From Mycolicibacterium cosmeticum (lineage in GTDB: Bacteria; Actinomycetota; Actinomycetes; Mycobacteriales; Mycobacteriaceae): 64,000 nt of DNA. Made by a program: the position numbers and the translations under genes. This document shows, piece after piece, positions 11,084 to 22,730 of the stretch (position 1 is the stretch's first letter; each line of letters starts with the position of its first letter). The notes beneath the pieces are model-generated. The model made no database searches. It saw only the letters and a list, made by a program, of their open reading frames with translations, and was not told the origin of the DNA. Location of the stretch: NCBI GenBank assembly GCA_016197365.1, contig JACPVS010000003.1:62001-126000 (forward strand), given 5' to 3'.

Positions 11084-11389
11084 GTGATCTTCAAAGGAGT
11101 TCGCGACGGCAAGCCTTATCCCGAACACGGACTGTCCTACAAGCAGTGGTCGCAGATCCCGCCCCGACAGATCCGGCTGGATGAACTGGTCACCACCACC
11201 ACGGTGTTGGCGCTGGACCGTCTGCTCTCCGAAGACTCGACCTTCTACGGCGACCTCTTCCCGCACGCGGTGCGCTGGCAGGGCGTGATCTACCTGGAGG
11301 ACGGTCTGCACCGTGCGGTCCGGGCCGCTCTGCGAAACCGCACTGTGCTGCACGCCCGGGTGTACGACATGGACGACGTCCCCGCCTAG
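11084..11389 (+). CDS. Conserved actinobacterial protein (Rv2375-like)
   Basis: A 101-residue soluble protein with KPYPEHGLSYKQWSQIPPRQIRLDELVTTT, then a helix ALDRLLSEDSTFYGDLFPHAVRWQGVIYLEDGLHRAVRAALRNR. At this place M. tuberculosis has Rv2375, which I recall as a similar-length conserved hypothetical. The DGLHRAVRAAL ending resembles short nuclease-like or ParB-like pieces, but I would not assign a function. GTG at 11084 is chosen for length and a GGGAA upstream; in-frame GTGs at 11051 and 11042 are alternatives. It is divergent from hrcA. Confidence 0.7.
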   Translation: MIFKGVRDGKPYPEHGLSYKQWSQIPPRQIRLDELVTTTTVLALDRLLSEDSTFYGDLFPHAVRWQGVIYLEDGLHRAVRAALRNRTVLHARVYDMDDVPA

Positions 11390-11451
11390 CGCCGCCTAGA
11401 GCCACCTGGAGCCCTAGCCGCCCCCGGTGTCTCCTGGGTGTCGCTCTGCGT

Positions 11452-11532
11452 GCTCCGACGAGATTGCGCGCAGGGTTGTGAATGTGCGCGTTCGCCGCAG
11501 AAAGACGACCCTCAGCGCAATCTCGCTGGAGC
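11452..11532. repeat. 81-nt intergenic inverted repeat
   Basis: Arms 11452-11476 and 11508-11532 are complementary at 21 of 25 positions (core CGAGATTGCGC / GCGCAATCTCG), around a 31-nt centre. It fills the 170-nt gap between the Rv2375-like gene and the mbtH stop, which converge. It could be a bidirectional terminator, or a mobile REP-like element; one copy only is seen in this window. Confidence 0.8.
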
Positions 11533-11559
11533 CGCCACGTAGGCATCGTCCTACTGGTC

Positions 11560-11769
11560 TCAGGACATGGCGTCGCGCAGGCTCTTCGGCCGCAGGTCGG
11601 TCCAGGTCTCCTCGACATAGGCAACGCAGTCGGCGCGGGTACTCTCCCCGAACACGACGCGCCAGCCGGCAGGCACATCGACGAACGCCGGCCAGAGGCT
11701 GAACTGCTCCTCGTCGTTGAGCAGGACGTAGAACGTGCCGTTCTCGTCATCGAACGGATTGTTGCTCAT
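11560..11769 (-). CDS. mbtH: MbtH-like NRPS chaperone, founding MbtH
   Basis: A 69-residue MbtH protein, the small partner that stabilises and activates adenylation domains of NRPSs, here MbtB, MbtE or MbtF. Typical features: [35 protein letters not shown] and [12 protein letters not shown], with the conserved tryptophans. ATG at 11769 is preceded by AAGGAGAAGTC and gives the canonical N terminus MSNNPFDD. The start lies inside mbtG (23-nt overlap), making it the last cistron of the mbtB-T-C-D-E-F-G-H operon. Confidence 0.96.
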   Translation of the reverse strand: MSNNPFDDENGTFYVLLNDEEQFSLWPAFVDVPAGWRVVFGESTRADCVAYVEETWTDLRPKSLRDAMS

Positions 11770-13042
11770 GACTTCTCCTTGCTGGTGCGGTGAACGCGGG
11801 CGAACCGAGGACACGGTCGGACAGCCGGCCCAGGCAGCTCAGGTTGGGGAACCCGGGACCCTGGGTCAGGCCCGCCAGGCCGGGCAGGAACAGCTTGGGC
11901 TCGACCTCCTCGACCGCCAGGTCGTGCCCGATCGACTCCTGAATCCGATCGCTTGTCAGGGGCGAGCCCAGCCCGAGTTCGAGCACATCGAGGGCCTCCT
12001 GACTGAGCAGCGGCTGGAACCACATGGCGTTGGCGCCGGAGCCGTCGATCACCAGATCGAAACCGTGCACCGTCTCCAGTCGCTCGCCGCCGCGCTCGGT
12101 CTGCAACGTCAACCGGATGCGCTCATCGCGGGCCACGGCGTGCGCCACCCGGCCGCGCAGGTGCCGGATCCGGTCGTCGGCCAGCAGGCCCTCCTGCACG
12201 CGCACCGAGAACACGCCGCGGTCGGTGCGGTTCATCGCGTCCCGCTTCTCGGCCAGCGTGAGGCCTTCCCAGTGGATGGGGTCGGAGTACAGCGTGTTCT
12301 CGAAGAAGCCCTCGCCTCGGGTGAACAGCGTCACCTGAGGCGAGATCACCGTGATCGTCGAAACCCGGTGGCGGAAAAGCTCATCGAGCATGGTGCCCGC
12401 GGTCTCGCCGCCCCCGATGACGGCGACGCGATCGGCCGCGATCAATTCCTGTGCGGCGGCCCGGTGCCAGAACTGCGCGATGGACAGCACCCGCGGGTTA
12501 CCCGGCAGGATCGACTTCTCGGCCTGCCCGGGGCCGGTGACCATCAAGGCGTCCGCGTGCACCGCACCCTCATGGGTCGTCAGTTCCCATCCGGTCCCGT
12601 CGTCGCCGTGGTGCACGCCGATCTCGGTAACCTCGCCCAGCGTCACCGACATCCCGACCCGCTCGGCCACCCACTGCAGGTACTGGCTCCAGCGCCGGTG
12701 CGGGGGCGCAGGCCTGCCGCGGTCCACCCATTCGGCGAACTGCCCGGTGCCCACCAGGTAGGACTGCCAACCGTGGCGCATCATCCGCTCGTCGAGTTCG
12801 GCGTTGCGGCGTGGCACCAGGGCGGACTGATAGGGGAAGCCGATGTCCTTCTCGGGGCCGGTGCCCAGCCGGTGCGCTCCGTCGGTCCAACCGCCGGCGG
12901 CCTGCCAGTTGGCGCCGATCGCGGTGCGCTCCACGGCGATCACCTCAGGTGCGTCGACGCCCATGGAGCGCAGTTCGGCGGCCTTGGCCGCGACGGCCAC
13001 CGCCTTCGCGCCGGCACCGATGATGGCGAGCTTCTGGGTCAT
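11747..13042 (-). CDS. mbtG: Lysine N6-hydroxylase MbtG
   Basis: A 431-residue flavin-dependent N-hydroxylating monooxygenase (same length as M. tuberculosis MbtG) that hydroxylates the epsilon-amino group of lysine residues of mycobactin to build the hydroxamate iron ligands. The FAD-binding motif [16 protein letters not shown] is at residues 8-23 and the NADPH-binding GGGETAGTM at about 207. The start ATG at 13042 overlaps the mbtF stop (ATGA) and produces [19 protein letters not shown] rather than GxGxxG is the usual form for MbtG. The end overlaps mbtH by 23 nt. Confidence 0.96.
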   Translation of the reverse strand: MTQKLAIIGAGAKAVAVAAKAAELRSMGVDAPEVIAVERTAIGANWQAAGGWTDGAHRLGTGPEKDIGFPYQSALVPRRNAELDERMMRHGWQSYLVGTGQFAEWVDRGRPAPPHRRWSQYLQWVAERVGMSVTLGEVTEIGVHHGDDGTGWELTTHEGAVHADALMVTGPGQAEKSILPGNPRVLSIAQFWHRAAAQELIAADRVAVIGGGETAGTMLDELFRHRVSTITVISPQVTLFTRGEGFFENTLYSDPIHWEGLTLAEKRDAMNRTDRGVFSVRVQEGLLADDRIRHLRGRVAHAVARDERIRLTLQTERGGERLETVHGFDLVIDGSGANAMWFQPLLSQEALDVLELGLGSPLTSDRIQESIGHDLAVEEVEPKLFLPGLAGLTQGPGFPNLSCLGRLSDRVLGSPAFTAPARRSHEQQSVR

Positions 13043-16000
13043 GCGATCACCTCTCGTAATGCGTCCTGCCACAACGCCTGCAGCGTGGCGACGTCGTCCG
13101 CGGACAGAATCTCGGGCAGGGTGCGCCACTGGCTGCCCAGCACCTGCGCCCCGTTCCGCTCGATGAGTGCCACGTTGAGCGTGAGCTCGTGGCGGACGGC
13201 CAGGTTGGGTTCCGGCGTCGGAGACAGCTTGGCCAGCAGCGCCCGGTCCGGCCGCAGCGCGTCGGAGCCGACGGCGTGGTGGATGCGCCCGAGGTAGTTC
13301 AGTAGGACCTGCGGTTCGCGCTGCGCACCAAGGCGTTCGGCGGTGTCGGTGCGCAGGTGACGCAGCAGTGCGTAGTCGATACCGTCACCGGGGATCTGCG
13401 GCAGGACTTCGTCGACGACCCGCACCGGGTAGATCGCGCTGAGCAGTCCGACGGTGTCGCCGGTGTCGATGAGGCGCGAATTGTCCGCCAGCCCTTCGGA
13501 TACGACGGCGTCGGCACGCCCGTGGGTCTCCAGGGCCAGTAGCGGCGCCGGAGTCGTCTGGCCGCGGGCCTGCCGCCAGGCGGTGACCGTCCGGGCCGTC
13601 GCGGCGGCCAGCAGCTCGGGCACCGGGCCCGCCATGATCCCGGCGGTGACAGCCGGGTCGGTGAACGACATGCTGACGACGACATCGCCGACGCGGTCGA
13701 CATCCGGGCGCACGCGGCGGGTACCCAGATCCGGATCGTCACCGGCGAGCTGGGTTTCCCAGAACGCGCAGGAGTCCAGCTTCAAAGCACGTTCGGACAG
13801 GATCCTGGACCACTGCCGCAAGGAGGTGTGCTCGCGCACCGGCGGCGGGACATGCCCGGAAGCCTGTGCATGCCAGCCGGTTTCCAGCTCACCCAGCACG
13901 ATGCGCCACGAGGCGGGGTCCATGGCCAGGACGTGAGCGGTCAACACCAGCACATCGGCACCGCTGTCGTGGTGCACCAGTACCGCGCCGAACATGATGC
14001 CCCGCTCGGGATCGAGCCCGGCCAGAGAGGCTTCGGTCTGCTCGCCGACGGCGATCGCGAGATCCCCGGTGACGCGGACCTCGTCGAGAAGGTGGGTGAC
14101 GGGCTGCGCGACGAGGGTCCAGGTGTCGCGATCCAGCCTGCTGCGCAGCACCTCATGCCCGTCGACGACCGTCCGCAACATCGTCTCCAGCTGCCCTCGG
14201 GTGACGCCGGCGGGTAGGCGGATCGCCTCGGTCTGCGCCAATCGGCGCGAGTCACCGTGAGCCAGTAGCCAGTGGCCGGCGGGCAGCAGTGGGATCGGGC
14301 CGGTGTCGTCGGCGTCGACCTGCTCGGCCGCCACATCGTCGTCGAGCGCGGCGGCAAGCTCGCGGATGCTGGCACAGTCCAGCATCAGCCGGGCCCGCAA
14401 CGGAATTCCGCGGCGCCGCACGGCCTGCACCACCGACAGCGCCACGATGCTGTCCAGCCCCAGATCCAGGAAATCGGCGGTCACGTCGACGCCGGTGATG
14501 TCGAGGAGCTCACCGAGCACCTGCGCCAATACCGCCTCGGTATCGGTGGCCGGGCCGGTGATCTCGGCGCTCTGTTCGCGGGCGTCCAGGGCGGCCAGGG
14601 CCGCGTCGTCGACCTTGCCGTGCGATGTCAGCGGGATCTCGTCGACCTCGATGATCTGCTGTGGGACAAGATATCTCGGCAGAACAGTCGCGAGCGCCCG
14701 GCGTAGTGCGGCGGCAGATGAACGGCTCACCACATAGGCCGTCAAACGTGGGCCGGTGCGGTGCCTGCGCACCGCCACATGGGCGTGGGACACGTCGGAC
14801 AGTCGATAGAGGGCGGCGACGACCTCGCCGGGTTCGACCCGGAAGCCGCGGATCTTCACCTGATCGTCGCTGCGGCCGATGAACTGCAGGGCACCTTCGG
14901 TGTTCCTCCGGACCACGTCACCGGTGCGGTACATCCGGCCGCCGGGGTTGAAGGGGTCGGCGACGAAACGTCCGGCGGTCTCCCCCATCCGGCCCAGGTA
15001 TCCGCGGGTGAGCTGACCGCCGGTCAGGTACAGCTCGCCCGCGACACCGTCGGGTACCGGTCGAAGCCAGCCGTCCAGGACATGGGCGGCGGTCGGGTCG
15101 GTGGGATATCCGATGCACGGCTGTTCGTGGTCGGTGATCCCGGCGACGACGGCTTCCACGGTGGTTTCGGTGGGGCCGTAACAGTTGTGGGCCCGCACAC
15201 CGGTGCGCGCGCATTCGTCCTGGATGCCCTGCCAGGCCGTGGCGTCGATGGCCTCGCCGCCCAGCGCCAGAACCGCCAGGGGCACGGTCGAGAGCAGGCC
15301 GGCGGCACGCAGTTGACCGAACATCGAAGGGGTGGTGTCGATCATGTCGAGGCGGAAGCGGGCGATCTCGGCGACCAGCGCCTCGGCGTCGCGCTGCACG
15401 GTGTCACCGATGATGTGGTTGCTGTGCCCGTCCAGCAGTGCCACCAATGGTTGCCAAGCGGCATCGAAGGTGAACGACCAGGCGTGCGCGATGCGCAACC
15501 GTCGGCCGGCCGGCTGCAGGACGTTGCGGGCGTGGTCGGCGGCGTACGCCAGCAGCGCCTGATGAGTGCCGATGACGCCCTTCGGTTTTCCGGTGGTACC
15601 GGAGGTGAAGACGATGTAGGCGCCCTGGCCCGGCCGCACCGGCGCCGGCTCGAACTCGGGGATCGGCAGGTCCGCCACCGCGGCGATGACGGCGTCGTCC
15701 ACGATCACCGTGGCCGCGGTTTGTCCGATGATCTCCTGGATCCGTTCCTCGGGCATCCCCGGGTCCAGCGGCACGATCAGCCCGCCCGCCTTGAGCACGG
15801 CCAGCATGGCCACGACGTAATCGGGGCCGCGGCGCAACAGGATCGGCACCGGTGTCTCGGTGGTCACCCCACGCCGTACCAAGTCGGCGGCGAGCCGGTC
15901 GGCGGACTCGTCGAGTTCACGGTAGGTGAGTTCGCCGCCGTCCCAGCTCAACGCGACCGACCCCAACCGGTCGGCGGCGGTCTCGGTGAACGCGGTGTGG

Positions 16001-17370
16001 AAGCCACCGGAATACATCGTGGCGTCTTTCGGCGCCCCCGCGGTGATCTCGCCGTCGAAGGTGAGGGCGACCTCGCGCAGCGGGCGGTCCCACTGCGCCA
16101 GCAGGCCCCGCACGACGGCCAGCACCCGCCGGCCGAGCGCCTCGGGCTCGAGCAGTCCCAGTGCCCCGTCGAGGGTTTCGACGAGAACGGTGAGCCGGCC
16201 GTTCGTGGGGTGCGCGGCGATGGTGATCGGGAAGTGCGACAGGCTCTCCAGCGCGGACGGGCGGATCACGGCGCCACCGAGATCGAAGTCGCCACCGCCC
16301 ACCAGGCCACCGGGCGGGAAGTTCTCGTAGACCAGCAGGGTGTCGTACAGCTCGCCGACACCGCCGGCCGACCGCAGATCGGTGTGGCTGAGGTAGCCGT
16401 GGTCACGCAGCTCGGCCGCTTCCCGTTGTAGCGCAACGCATTGCGGACCAACACGCTCGGCCGGGTCCAGCCGGATCCGCAGTGGCACCGTGTTGATGAA
16501 CAGCCCGACCATGGATTCCACGCCGGCGAGCTCGTCGGGCCGGCCGGACACCGTCACCCCGAACACCACGTCGGCCCGATCGGTGAAGGTGGACAGGATT
16601 GCCGCCCAGGCCATCTGGAACAAGGTGCTGACCGTGACACCGCGGGTGCGTGCTGCCTCCAGGATCTCGGCCGTGCCCGCCTCGTCGAGCAGTACCTCGG
16701 TGCGCTGCGGCAAGCCGGCCGTGGCTTCGCGACCCGAGAGCGCGGGAGCCAGCATGGTCGGTCCGTCCAGGTCGGCCAGATGCGTACGCCAACGGGCCTT
16801 GCTCACTTCCGGATCACGCCCGGCCAACCAGCCGATGTAGTCGCGGTAGGGCCGCGGCTGAGCGGGCAGCGCATTAGGGTCGCCGTCGGCCACGTACAGC
16901 CCGATCAGCTCGCTGACGAAGACCGGCAGCGACCAGCCGTCGATGACGATGTGGTGGGCGACCACCACCAGACGCCACCGCGAATGCGGCAGCTCGGCCA
17001 GCAGGAACCGGATCGCGGGGCCCTTGGCGAGATCGAACGGGCGGCGACGTGCTTCGGCCTCCAGCGCCGCCACGTCCTCGTCGGTGTCGACGAGGACGTG
17101 CTGCCAGGGCAATTCGAAGGTCGCGGGCACCACCGCAACCGGCTTGCTCAGCGTGCCCTGGAAGAAGCTGACCCGCACGTTGGGGTGACGTTCCAGCACC
17201 GCCTCGGCGCAGGCCCGCAACCGTGCCACGTCGAGGTTGCCCTCGACGTCGGCGGCCATGGCGATGAAATACGGGTCTTCGCCACCGTCGGTCAGGCCGG
17301 CCAGCGAGTACAGCCCCTGTTGCAGCGGGCTGAGGGCCATCACGTCGACGATGGCCGGTGCGTCGGTCAT
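13039..17370 (-). CDS. mbtF: Mycobactin nonribosomal peptide synthetase MbtF
   Basis: A 1443-residue NRPS that loads the terminal (cyclising) lysine of mycobactin. Domains: condensation at about 15-440 with HHIVIDG; adenylation at about 470-850 with [17 protein letters not shown] and [11 protein letters not shown]; carrier at about 950-1020 with [10 protein letters not shown]; and a C-terminal condensation/epimerization-type domain (about 1040-1440) ending [13 protein letters not shown] and region ERNGAQVLG. In that last domain the HHxxxDG core reads AHVLAMDP, so first His and Gly are replaced. ATG at 17370 overlaps the mbtE stop (ATGA). Confidence 0.95.
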   Translation of the reverse strand: MTDAPAIVDVMALSPLQQGLYSLAGLTDGGEDPYFIAMAADVEGNLDVARLRACAEAVLERHPNVRVSFFQGTLSKPVAVVPATFELPWQHVLVDTDEDVAALEAEARRRPFDLAKGPAIRFLLAELPHSRWRLVVVAHHIVIDGWSLPVFVSELIGLYVADGDPNALPAQPRPYRDYIGWLAGRDPEVSKARWRTHLADLDGPTMLAPALSGREATAGLPQRTEVLLDEAGTAEILEAARTRGVTVSTLFQMAWAAILSTFTDRADVVFGVTVSGRPDELAGVESMVGLFINTVPLRIRLDPAERVGPQCVALQREAAELRDHGYLSHTDLRSAGGVGELYDTLLVYENFPPGGLVGGGDFDLGGAVIRPSALESLSHFPITIAAHPTNGRLTVLVETLDGALGLLEPEALGRRVLAVVRGLLAQWDRPLREVALTFDGEITAGAPKDATMYSGGFHTAFTETAADRLGSVALSWDGGELTYRELDESADRLAADLVRRGVTTETPVPILLRRGPDYVVAMLAVLKAGGLIVPLDPGMPEERIQEIIGQTAATVIVDDAVIAAVADLPIPEFEPAPVRPGQGAYIVFTSGTTGKPKGVIGTHQALLAYAADHARNVLQPAGRRLRIAHAWSFTFDAAWQPLVALLDGHSNHIIGDTVQRDAEALVAEIARFRLDMIDTTPSMFGQLRAAGLLSTVPLAVLALGGEAIDATAWQGIQDECARTGVRAHNCYGPTETTVEAVVAGITDHEQPCIGYPTDPTAAHVLDGWLRPVPDGVAGELYLTGGQLTRGYLGRMGETAGRFVADPFNPGGRMYRTGDVVRRNTEGALQFIGRSDDQVKIRGFRVEPGEVVAALYRLSDVSHAHVAVRRHRTGPRLTAYVVSRSSAAALRRALATVLPRYLVPQQIIEVDEIPLTSHGKVDDAALAALDAREQSAEITGPATDTEAVLAQVLGELLDITGVDVTADFLDLGLDSIVALSVVQAVRRRGIPLRARLMLDCASIRELAAALDDDVAAEQVDADDTGPIPLLPAGHWLLAHGDSRRLAQTEAIRLPAGVTRGQLETMLRTVVDGHEVLRSRLDRDTWTLVAQPVTHLLDEVRVTGDLAIAVGEQTEASLAGLDPERGIMFGAVLVHHDSGADVLVLTAHVLAMDPASWRIVLGELETGWHAQASGHVPPPVREHTSLRQWSRILSERALKLDSCAFWETQLAGDDPDLGTRRVRPDVDRVGDVVVSMSFTDPAVTAGIMAGPVPELLAAATARTVTAWRQARGQTTPAPLLALETHGRADAVVSEGLADNSRLIDTGDTVGLLSAIYPVRVVDEVLPQIPGDGIDYALLRHLRTDTAERLGAQREPQVLLNYLGRIHHAVGSDALRPDRALLAKLSPTPEPNLAVRHELTLNVALIERNGAQVLGSQWRTLPEILSADDVATLQALWQDALREVIA

Positions 17371-20300
17371 CCTTGCTGCCACCCCGCTGTCAGGTCGGCC
17401 AGCTCCGCAGCGGACAGTCCGGATGCCGCCATCGGTGCGTGGTGGGTGTCCTCCGCGTGCGCCTGCCCGACCTTGACGTCAACGGCGGCAGCGAGTTCGG
17501 CGAGCACCGGAGACTCGAACACCATCCGCGCCGTCAGTGCGACTCCGTTGTCGCGGGCTCGCGCGGCCAGTTGGACGGCCAGGATGCTGTCCCCGCCCAA
17601 GGTGAAGAAGTCGTCGTGCCTACCGACCACCTCGACCCCGAGCAACACGGTGAGCATGGCGGCCAGGGTGCGTTCGGTATCGGTTGCGGCGGGCTCGAAC
17701 GGCCCCGATTCGGCGAGCACCGGCCGCGCCAGGACGGCCCCGTCGAGCGTGTCGAGCACCGTGATGCGCAGTGTCGTCAGGTCTTCGGGTAGCCCCGCCC
17801 GGACCGTCTCGGCGAAGGCCACCACATCGGCGGCCGGGTCGGCGGGCACAACGTAGCCTGCCAGCACCGCGCCGGCGCGGGTCGGCCAGTTCCGGGTCTG
17901 TGCGGCGGCGACCCCGTCGACCGCCTCGAGGGCGGCTTGTACCCGCAGGTCGCCGTTCTCGACGTAGTCGAGCACCCCGGTGTCGCTCCAGCGCGCGCGG
18001 TCACCTGTGCGGTACAGCCGGGTGCCGGGTTCGAAGGGATTGTTCGGGTAGCGGAATTGTGCTGCCGCCGAGGCATTCTGGTGTGCCTGATCGATGGCGC
18101 CACCGGAGTGGTACACGTCGCCGATCACACCGACCCCGACGGGCGCGAGCCAGTCGTCGAGGACGTGCACGCGGTTCGCGCCCGAGGTCTGCGGCAGCCC
18201 GATCTCGGGGGTCGCGGCGGCACTCCACTGCGCGACGAGATCGGATCCGCCGATCGCGATGTCGCGCAGGGTGTGGTCGGCGTGGTGCGCGAACGCGTCG
18301 ACGACGCGCAGCAGCCAGTCCACCAGCCGTTGGGCGGTGGCCCGTTGGTACAGCTCGGTGCGGTAGATGACGGTGCCCTGATATCCGTCTGCCGCGGTGG
18401 CGAAGAAATTCAGCGACAGGTCCGCATGTGCGACGTCGAATGTGGGTTCCAGTGCAGTGAAACGGGTTTCGCCCACTGATGAGGTGTCGACGATCCGGTC
18501 CGCGGGCAGTTCCTCGCGCACGTGCACGACCACCCCGAACAGCGGGTTGCGCGACAACGAGCGCACCGGGCTGACCGCGTCGACGACCCGGTCGAACGGC
18601 AGGTCCTGGTGGGCGTAGGCCCCCAGCGCCATCTCGCGGGCCCGCCGCAGCACCTCGCGGACCGTCGGGTTGCCCGACAGGTCGTTGCGCAGCACCACGA
18701 TGTTGATGAAGAACCCGATCAATTGGTCCAGTTCGGGTTCGGTGCGGCCCGCCACCGGCGTGCCCAGCGGGATGTCGGTGCCCTCACCGGCCTTGTGCAG
18801 GGCGACAGCGACCGCGGCCTGCAGCAGCATGAACTCGGTGATGCCCAGTTCGCGGGTCAGTTCGGTGAGGCGGGCGCGGGTGTCCTCGTCGATGGCGAAG
18901 CTGAGCGCGTCACCCTCGCCGGACGGCACCGGCGGGCGCGGGAAGTCCGGACGCAGCCCGTTCTCCTCAGGCAGCCCCGCCAGTTGGTCCACCCAGTAAT
19001 CGCGTTGTGCGGCAAGCTCGTCCCCGCGGAGCAGTTCCAGCTGCCACGCCGCGTAGTCGGCGTACTGAACGGGCAGCGGATCGAAGTCCGGTGCCACGCC
19101 CGCGCGGCGGGCACGGTAGGCGGTGAGCACGTCGGTGAACAGCACCCCGGCCGACCAGTGGTCGGCGGCGATGTGGTGCACCACCAGGGACAGCACGTGG
19201 TGCTGAGGCGTGCTCAGCACGGCCGCCCGAATGGGCCGGTCATGCTCCAAGTCGAAGCAGAAGCGGCGCTCGGTGTCGAGCTCGTGCTGCAGCCACTGCT
19301 CGTCGTCGCCACGGGCCCGGCGCACCGGCACCGGCTCGCTCGGGTTGACGACCTGGTATGGGGCACCGTCGATCTCGCGATAGGTGGTGCGCAGGATCTC
19401 GTGGCGATCGACGACATCGTTGATCGCGGCGATGAAGGCCTCGGCATCCGTGGGCCCGGTGAGCCGCGCCGCGAACGGGATGTTGTTGACCGGGTTGGGG
19501 CCGTCGATGCGGAACTGGAACCACTGGCGCAGTTGGGCGGCGGACATCTGCAGCGGTCCGTCACGGTCGATCGGCACCATGGCGGGCCGCTCGCCGCCGC
19601 CGCCGGAGGCCCGCACCTGATCGATGTGGGCGGCCAGCTCGGCGACGGTGGCCAGTTCGAAGACCTGCTGCACACCGATGTCGACGCGGCACCGCGAGCG
19701 CACCGCGGCCACCAGTTTGGTGGCCAGCAGTGAATGCCCGCCCAGGTCGAAGAACGAGTCGTCGGCGCCGACGGTGTCACGCCCCAGCAGCTCGCCGAAC
19801 AACGAAGCGATGACGTGTTCGGTGTCGGTGCCGGGTTCGCGGTATTCGGTGCCCGCGGTGATCTCGGGCTCGGGCAGCGCTTTTCGGTCGATCTTGCCGT
19901 GCGAGGTGATCGGGATCTCGCCGATCTCCACGTACGCGGCGGGAATCATGTACTCCGGCAGCGCCGCAGCCACCCGGGCGCGGATCCGGTCGATCTGGAC
20001 AGCTTCGGCGTCCCCGGCCGGTGTCACATAGGCGACCAGGTTGCGGCCCAGGGTCGGCAGGTCGCTCACAACGACGACGGCCTGGCCCACCGATGGGTCC
20101 ACCGAGATAGCCGCGGCGACCTCACCGAGTTCGATACGGAACCCGCGGATCTTGACCTGCTCGTCGGCTCGGCCGACAAATTCGATATCCCCGTCGGCGT
20201 TGCGGCGCGCGAGGTCACCGGAGCGGTACATCCGGCCGCCCGGGTTGAACGGGTCGGCCACGAAACGCTCGGCGGTCAGGCCGTGCCTGCGGTGGTAGCC

Positions 20301-22730
20301 GTGCGCGACGTGCGTTCCGCCGATGTAGATCTCGCCGATCACACCGACCGGGACCGGCTGCAACGCGTCGTCGAGCAGATGGATGGTGGTGTTGATCTTG
20401 GGAGTGCCGATCGGCACGATGCGGGCACCCTGCTTGCCCTCGACCTTGAAGCGGGTGCAGTTGAGCACCGTCTCGGTGGGGCCGTAGAAGTTGTGGAGCA
20501 ACGCGTCGAAGGTGGCGTGGAACTTGTCGGCGACCTCACCGGGCAGTGCCTCGCCGCCGATCGGGACCCGTTGTAGGCTGCGCCATTCGCTGACACCGGG
20601 CAGCGACAGGAACAGCCCCAGCAAGGACGGCACGAAGTGCATCGAGGTGATGCCCTCATCCCGCAGCAGGGCGGTCAGATAGCCGATGTCGCTGAGCCCG
20701 CCGGGCTTCGGGATGACCAGGCGCGCGCCGGCGGCGAGCATGCCGAAGATCTCACCGATCGACACGTCGAAGCCCTGCGAGGCGACCTGCAGCAGGCGGT
20801 CGTCCTGCGTCACCTGATATTCGGGGCCGAACCAGGCAAAGTATTCGGCGATGGGCCGGTGCGGCACCGGTACACCTTTGGGCAGGCCGGTCGAACCCGA
20901 GGTGTAGATCAGGTAGGCGGTGTTGTCCGGCAGCAGTGGCCGCACGCGGTCGGCGTCGGTCGGGTCGTCCGAGCGGTGCTCCTGCAAGCCGGTGACAGGT
21001 TCGCGGATCACGACTTTCGGATCGGAGTCGGACAGGATGTAGGTCAACCGGTCCTCGGGGTAGGTCGGGTCGATGGGTAGGTACACCGCTCCCGCCTTGA
21101 TGATCCCCAGTGCGGTGATGACCAGCTCGGGTGACTTCTCCAGCAGCACCGCAACGCGGTCCTCGGCGCCGACGCCCTGGGCGATCAACCAGTGCGCCAC
21201 CCGGTTGGCCTCTTCGTCGATCTCGCGGTAGCTGTAGTGCCTGCCCTCGTAGACGACGGCGGTCGCATCAGGGGTACGCGCCACCTGGTCGCCGACCAGT
21301 GCGGTCAATGTGGTTGCCGGCGTGTCGAACTGCTCGCCGTGGGAGACGGTGCGCAGCCAGGCCTCGTCGTCGGCGGAGAACAGTCCGAGGCGCTGCAACG
21401 CGACGTCGGGCGCCTCCAGTGCGTTGTCCAGCAGCACGGCGAAGTGCGCCAGCATGTTCGCGGCCAGATCGGCATCGATGATCTCGGTGAGATGTTCGGC
21501 CTCGACGGTGGCCCCGTCGGCGTTCCACTCCACCATGAAGCCCAGCGGCAGTTGGGTGATGGGGCTGCGCAGTTCGGCGCGGGTACACCTGATGCCCTCG
21601 GGCCGGAAGCCGCCGCCGTCGGATTCGCGGAATCCGAAGCTGACGCGCGTCATCCGCTCGGCGCCGTGGCGACGGTCGGGGTTGAGTTCGGCGACCACCC
21701 GGTCGAGGTTGACGCGCTGGTGCGCGAACGCGCCGACGGCGGTGTCCCTGGTCGCGGTGACGAGGTCGCGGAAGCCTTGAGCGCCGTTCGGGCGCAGCCG
21801 CATCGCCACGGTGTTGCCGTAGTAGCCGATGACCTCGTCGGTACCGCGGTTGACGACGGGGCTGGCCACCAGGAAGTCGTCGGTGTGGGTGTAGCGGTGG
21901 ATGAGGGCGCCGAACGCGGCCAGCAGCACCATGTAGGGCGTCGCCCCGGTCTCCCGGGCCAGCGCCGTCACCTTCTCGACGGTGCCGGCAGGCAACGCCA
22001 ACGTGCTCAGTTGCGAACGGAATCCGGTCGGCACGGCCGAGCCGGACGGGCCCGGAAGTTCCAGCGGCTCGGGCGGATCGGTCATGACCGCACGCCAGTG
22101 CGCAAGGTCTTCGGCAGTGGTGTCGGCGGGCTGTGCGGGCGGCGGCGGGGTCGGCCCGAGGTCCACGCCCATGTACGCGCGGGTCAGGTCGGTGAAGAAG
22201 ACCCGCCAGGAACCGTCGTCCCACGCGATGTGATGGGCCACCAGCAGCATGACGTAGTCCTCGGCACCGGTGCGCACCAGCGTGATCCGCAGCGGCGCGT
22301 CGGAGGTCAGATCGAACGCGGTGCCGAACTCGCGCTGCGCCAGCACTTCCAGCCGCAGGCCGCGGGCCCGTTCGGACTTGTCGGACACGTCGTGGAACGC
22401 CCAGCCTGGCAGCAGATCCTCGTGCACCACCGGCTGCGGTTCCCCGGTCTCGTCGGCCGTGTAGGTGGTGCGCAGAATCGGGTGCCGGCGCGCGACGGCG
22501 TCGACCGCGGCGTGCAACCGCTCGGGGTCGACAGGTCCGGTGAGGCGGTAGGACACGCAGACATTGAGCAGCACCCCGGATGGGTCGACACTCTGCACGA
22601 ACCACATCCGCTGCTGACCGTCGGACAGCCCGGTGGCGGTGGGTCCCGCGGCCTCCGCCGCGGACAGGCCACGCTCGGCGAGCTTGCGCCGCATGAGTTC
22701 AAGGCGGGGATTGTCTGCGATATCAGTCAC
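17367..22730 (-). CDS. mbtE: Mycobactin nonribosomal peptide synthetase MbtE
   Basis: A 1787-residue NRPS that incorporates the first lysine of mycobactin. Domains: condensation at about 30-450 ([10 protein letters not shown]); adenylation at about 475-890 ([43 protein letters not shown]); carrier at about 985-1055 ([12 protein letters not shown]); second condensation at about 1075-1500 ([11 protein letters not shown]); then a short adenylation remnant at about 1520-1680 that keeps [11 protein letters not shown] but lacks the ATP-binding TSGTTG-like core; and a final carrier at about 1690-1760 ([11 protein letters not shown]). It starts with GTG overlapping the mbtD stop (GTGA). Confidence 0.95.
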   Translation of the reverse strand: MTDIADNPRLELMRRKLAERGLSAAEAAGPTATGLSDGQQRMWFVQSVDPSGVLLNVCVSYRLTGPVDPERLHAAVDAVARRHPILRTTYTADETGEPQPVVHEDLLPGWAFHDVSDKSERARGLRLEVLAQREFGTAFDLTSDAPLRITLVRTGAEDYVMLLVAHHIAWDDGSWRVFFTDLTRAYMGVDLGPTPPPPAQPADTTAEDLAHWRAVMTDPPEPLELPGPSGSAVPTGFRSQLSTLALPAGTVEKVTALARETGATPYMVLLAAFGALIHRYTHTDDFLVASPVVNRGTDEVIGYYGNTVAMRLRPNGAQGFRDLVTATRDTAVGAFAHQRVNLDRVVAELNPDRRHGAERMTRVSFGFRESDGGGFRPEGIRCTRAELRSPITQLPLGFMVEWNADGATVEAEHLTEIIDADLAANMLAHFAVLLDNALEAPDVALQRLGLFSADDEAWLRTVSHGEQFDTPATTLTALVGDQVARTPDATAVVYEGRHYSYREIDEEANRVAHWLIAQGVGAEDRVAVLLEKSPELVITALGIIKAGAVYLPIDPTYPEDRLTYILSDSDPKVVIREPVTGLQEHRSDDPTDADRVRPLLPDNTAYLIYTSGSTGLPKGVPVPHRPIAEYFAWFGPEYQVTQDDRLLQVASQGFDVSIGEIFGMLAAGARLVIPKPGGLSDIGYLTALLRDEGITSMHFVPSLLGLFLSLPGVSEWRSLQRVPIGGEALPGEVADKFHATFDALLHNFYGPTETVLNCTRFKVEGKQGARIVPIGTPKINTTIHLLDDALQPVPVGVIGEIYIGGTHVAHGYHRRHGLTAERFVADPFNPGGRMYRSGDLARRNADGDIEFVGRADEQVKIRGFRIELGEVAAAISVDPSVGQAVVVVSDLPTLGRNLVAYVTPAGDAEAVQIDRIRARVAAALPEYMIPAAYVEIGEIPITSHGKIDRKALPEPEITAGTEYREPGTDTEHVIASLFGELLGRDTVGADDSFFDLGGHSLLATKLVAAVRSRCRVDIGVQQVFELATVAELAAHIDQVRASGGGGERPAMVPIDRDGPLQMSAAQLRQWFQFRIDGPNPVNNIPFAARLTGPTDAEAFIAAINDVVDRHEILRTTYREIDGAPYQVVNPSEPVPVRRARGDDEQWLQHELDTERRFCFDLEHDRPIRAAVLSTPQHHVLSLVVHHIAADHWSAGVLFTDVLTAYRARRAGVAPDFDPLPVQYADYAAWQLELLRGDELAAQRDYWVDQLAGLPEENGLRPDFPRPPVPSGEGDALSFAIDEDTRARLTELTRELGITEFMLLQAAVAVALHKAGEGTDIPLGTPVAGRTEPELDQLIGFFINIVVLRNDLSGNPTVREVLRRAREMALGAYAHQDLPFDRVVDAVSPVRSLSRNPLFGVVVHVREELPADRIVDTSSVGETRFTALEPTFDVAHADLSLNFFATAADGYQGTVIYRTELYQRATAQRLVDWLLRVVDAFAHHADHTLRDIAIGGSDLVAQWSAAATPEIGLPQTSGANRVHVLDDWLAPVGVGVIGDVYHSGGAIDQAHQNASAAAQFRYPNNPFEPGTRLYRTGDRARWSDTGVLDYVENGDLRVQAALEAVDGVAAAQTRNWPTRAGAVLAGYVVPADPAADVVAFAETVRAGLPEDLTTLRITVLDTLDGAVLARPVLAESGPFEPAATDTERTLAAMLTVLLGVEVVGRHDDFFTLGGDSILAVQLAARARDNGVALTARMVFESPVLAELAAAVDVKVGQAHAEDTHHAPMAASGLSAAELADLTAGWQQG

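Noticed and set aside
14761..16431. 556-codon open frame on the plus strand within mbtF
   Set aside because: The product is rich in Gly, Arg, His and Gln without motifs, typical of antisense reading of a high-GC NRPS gene.
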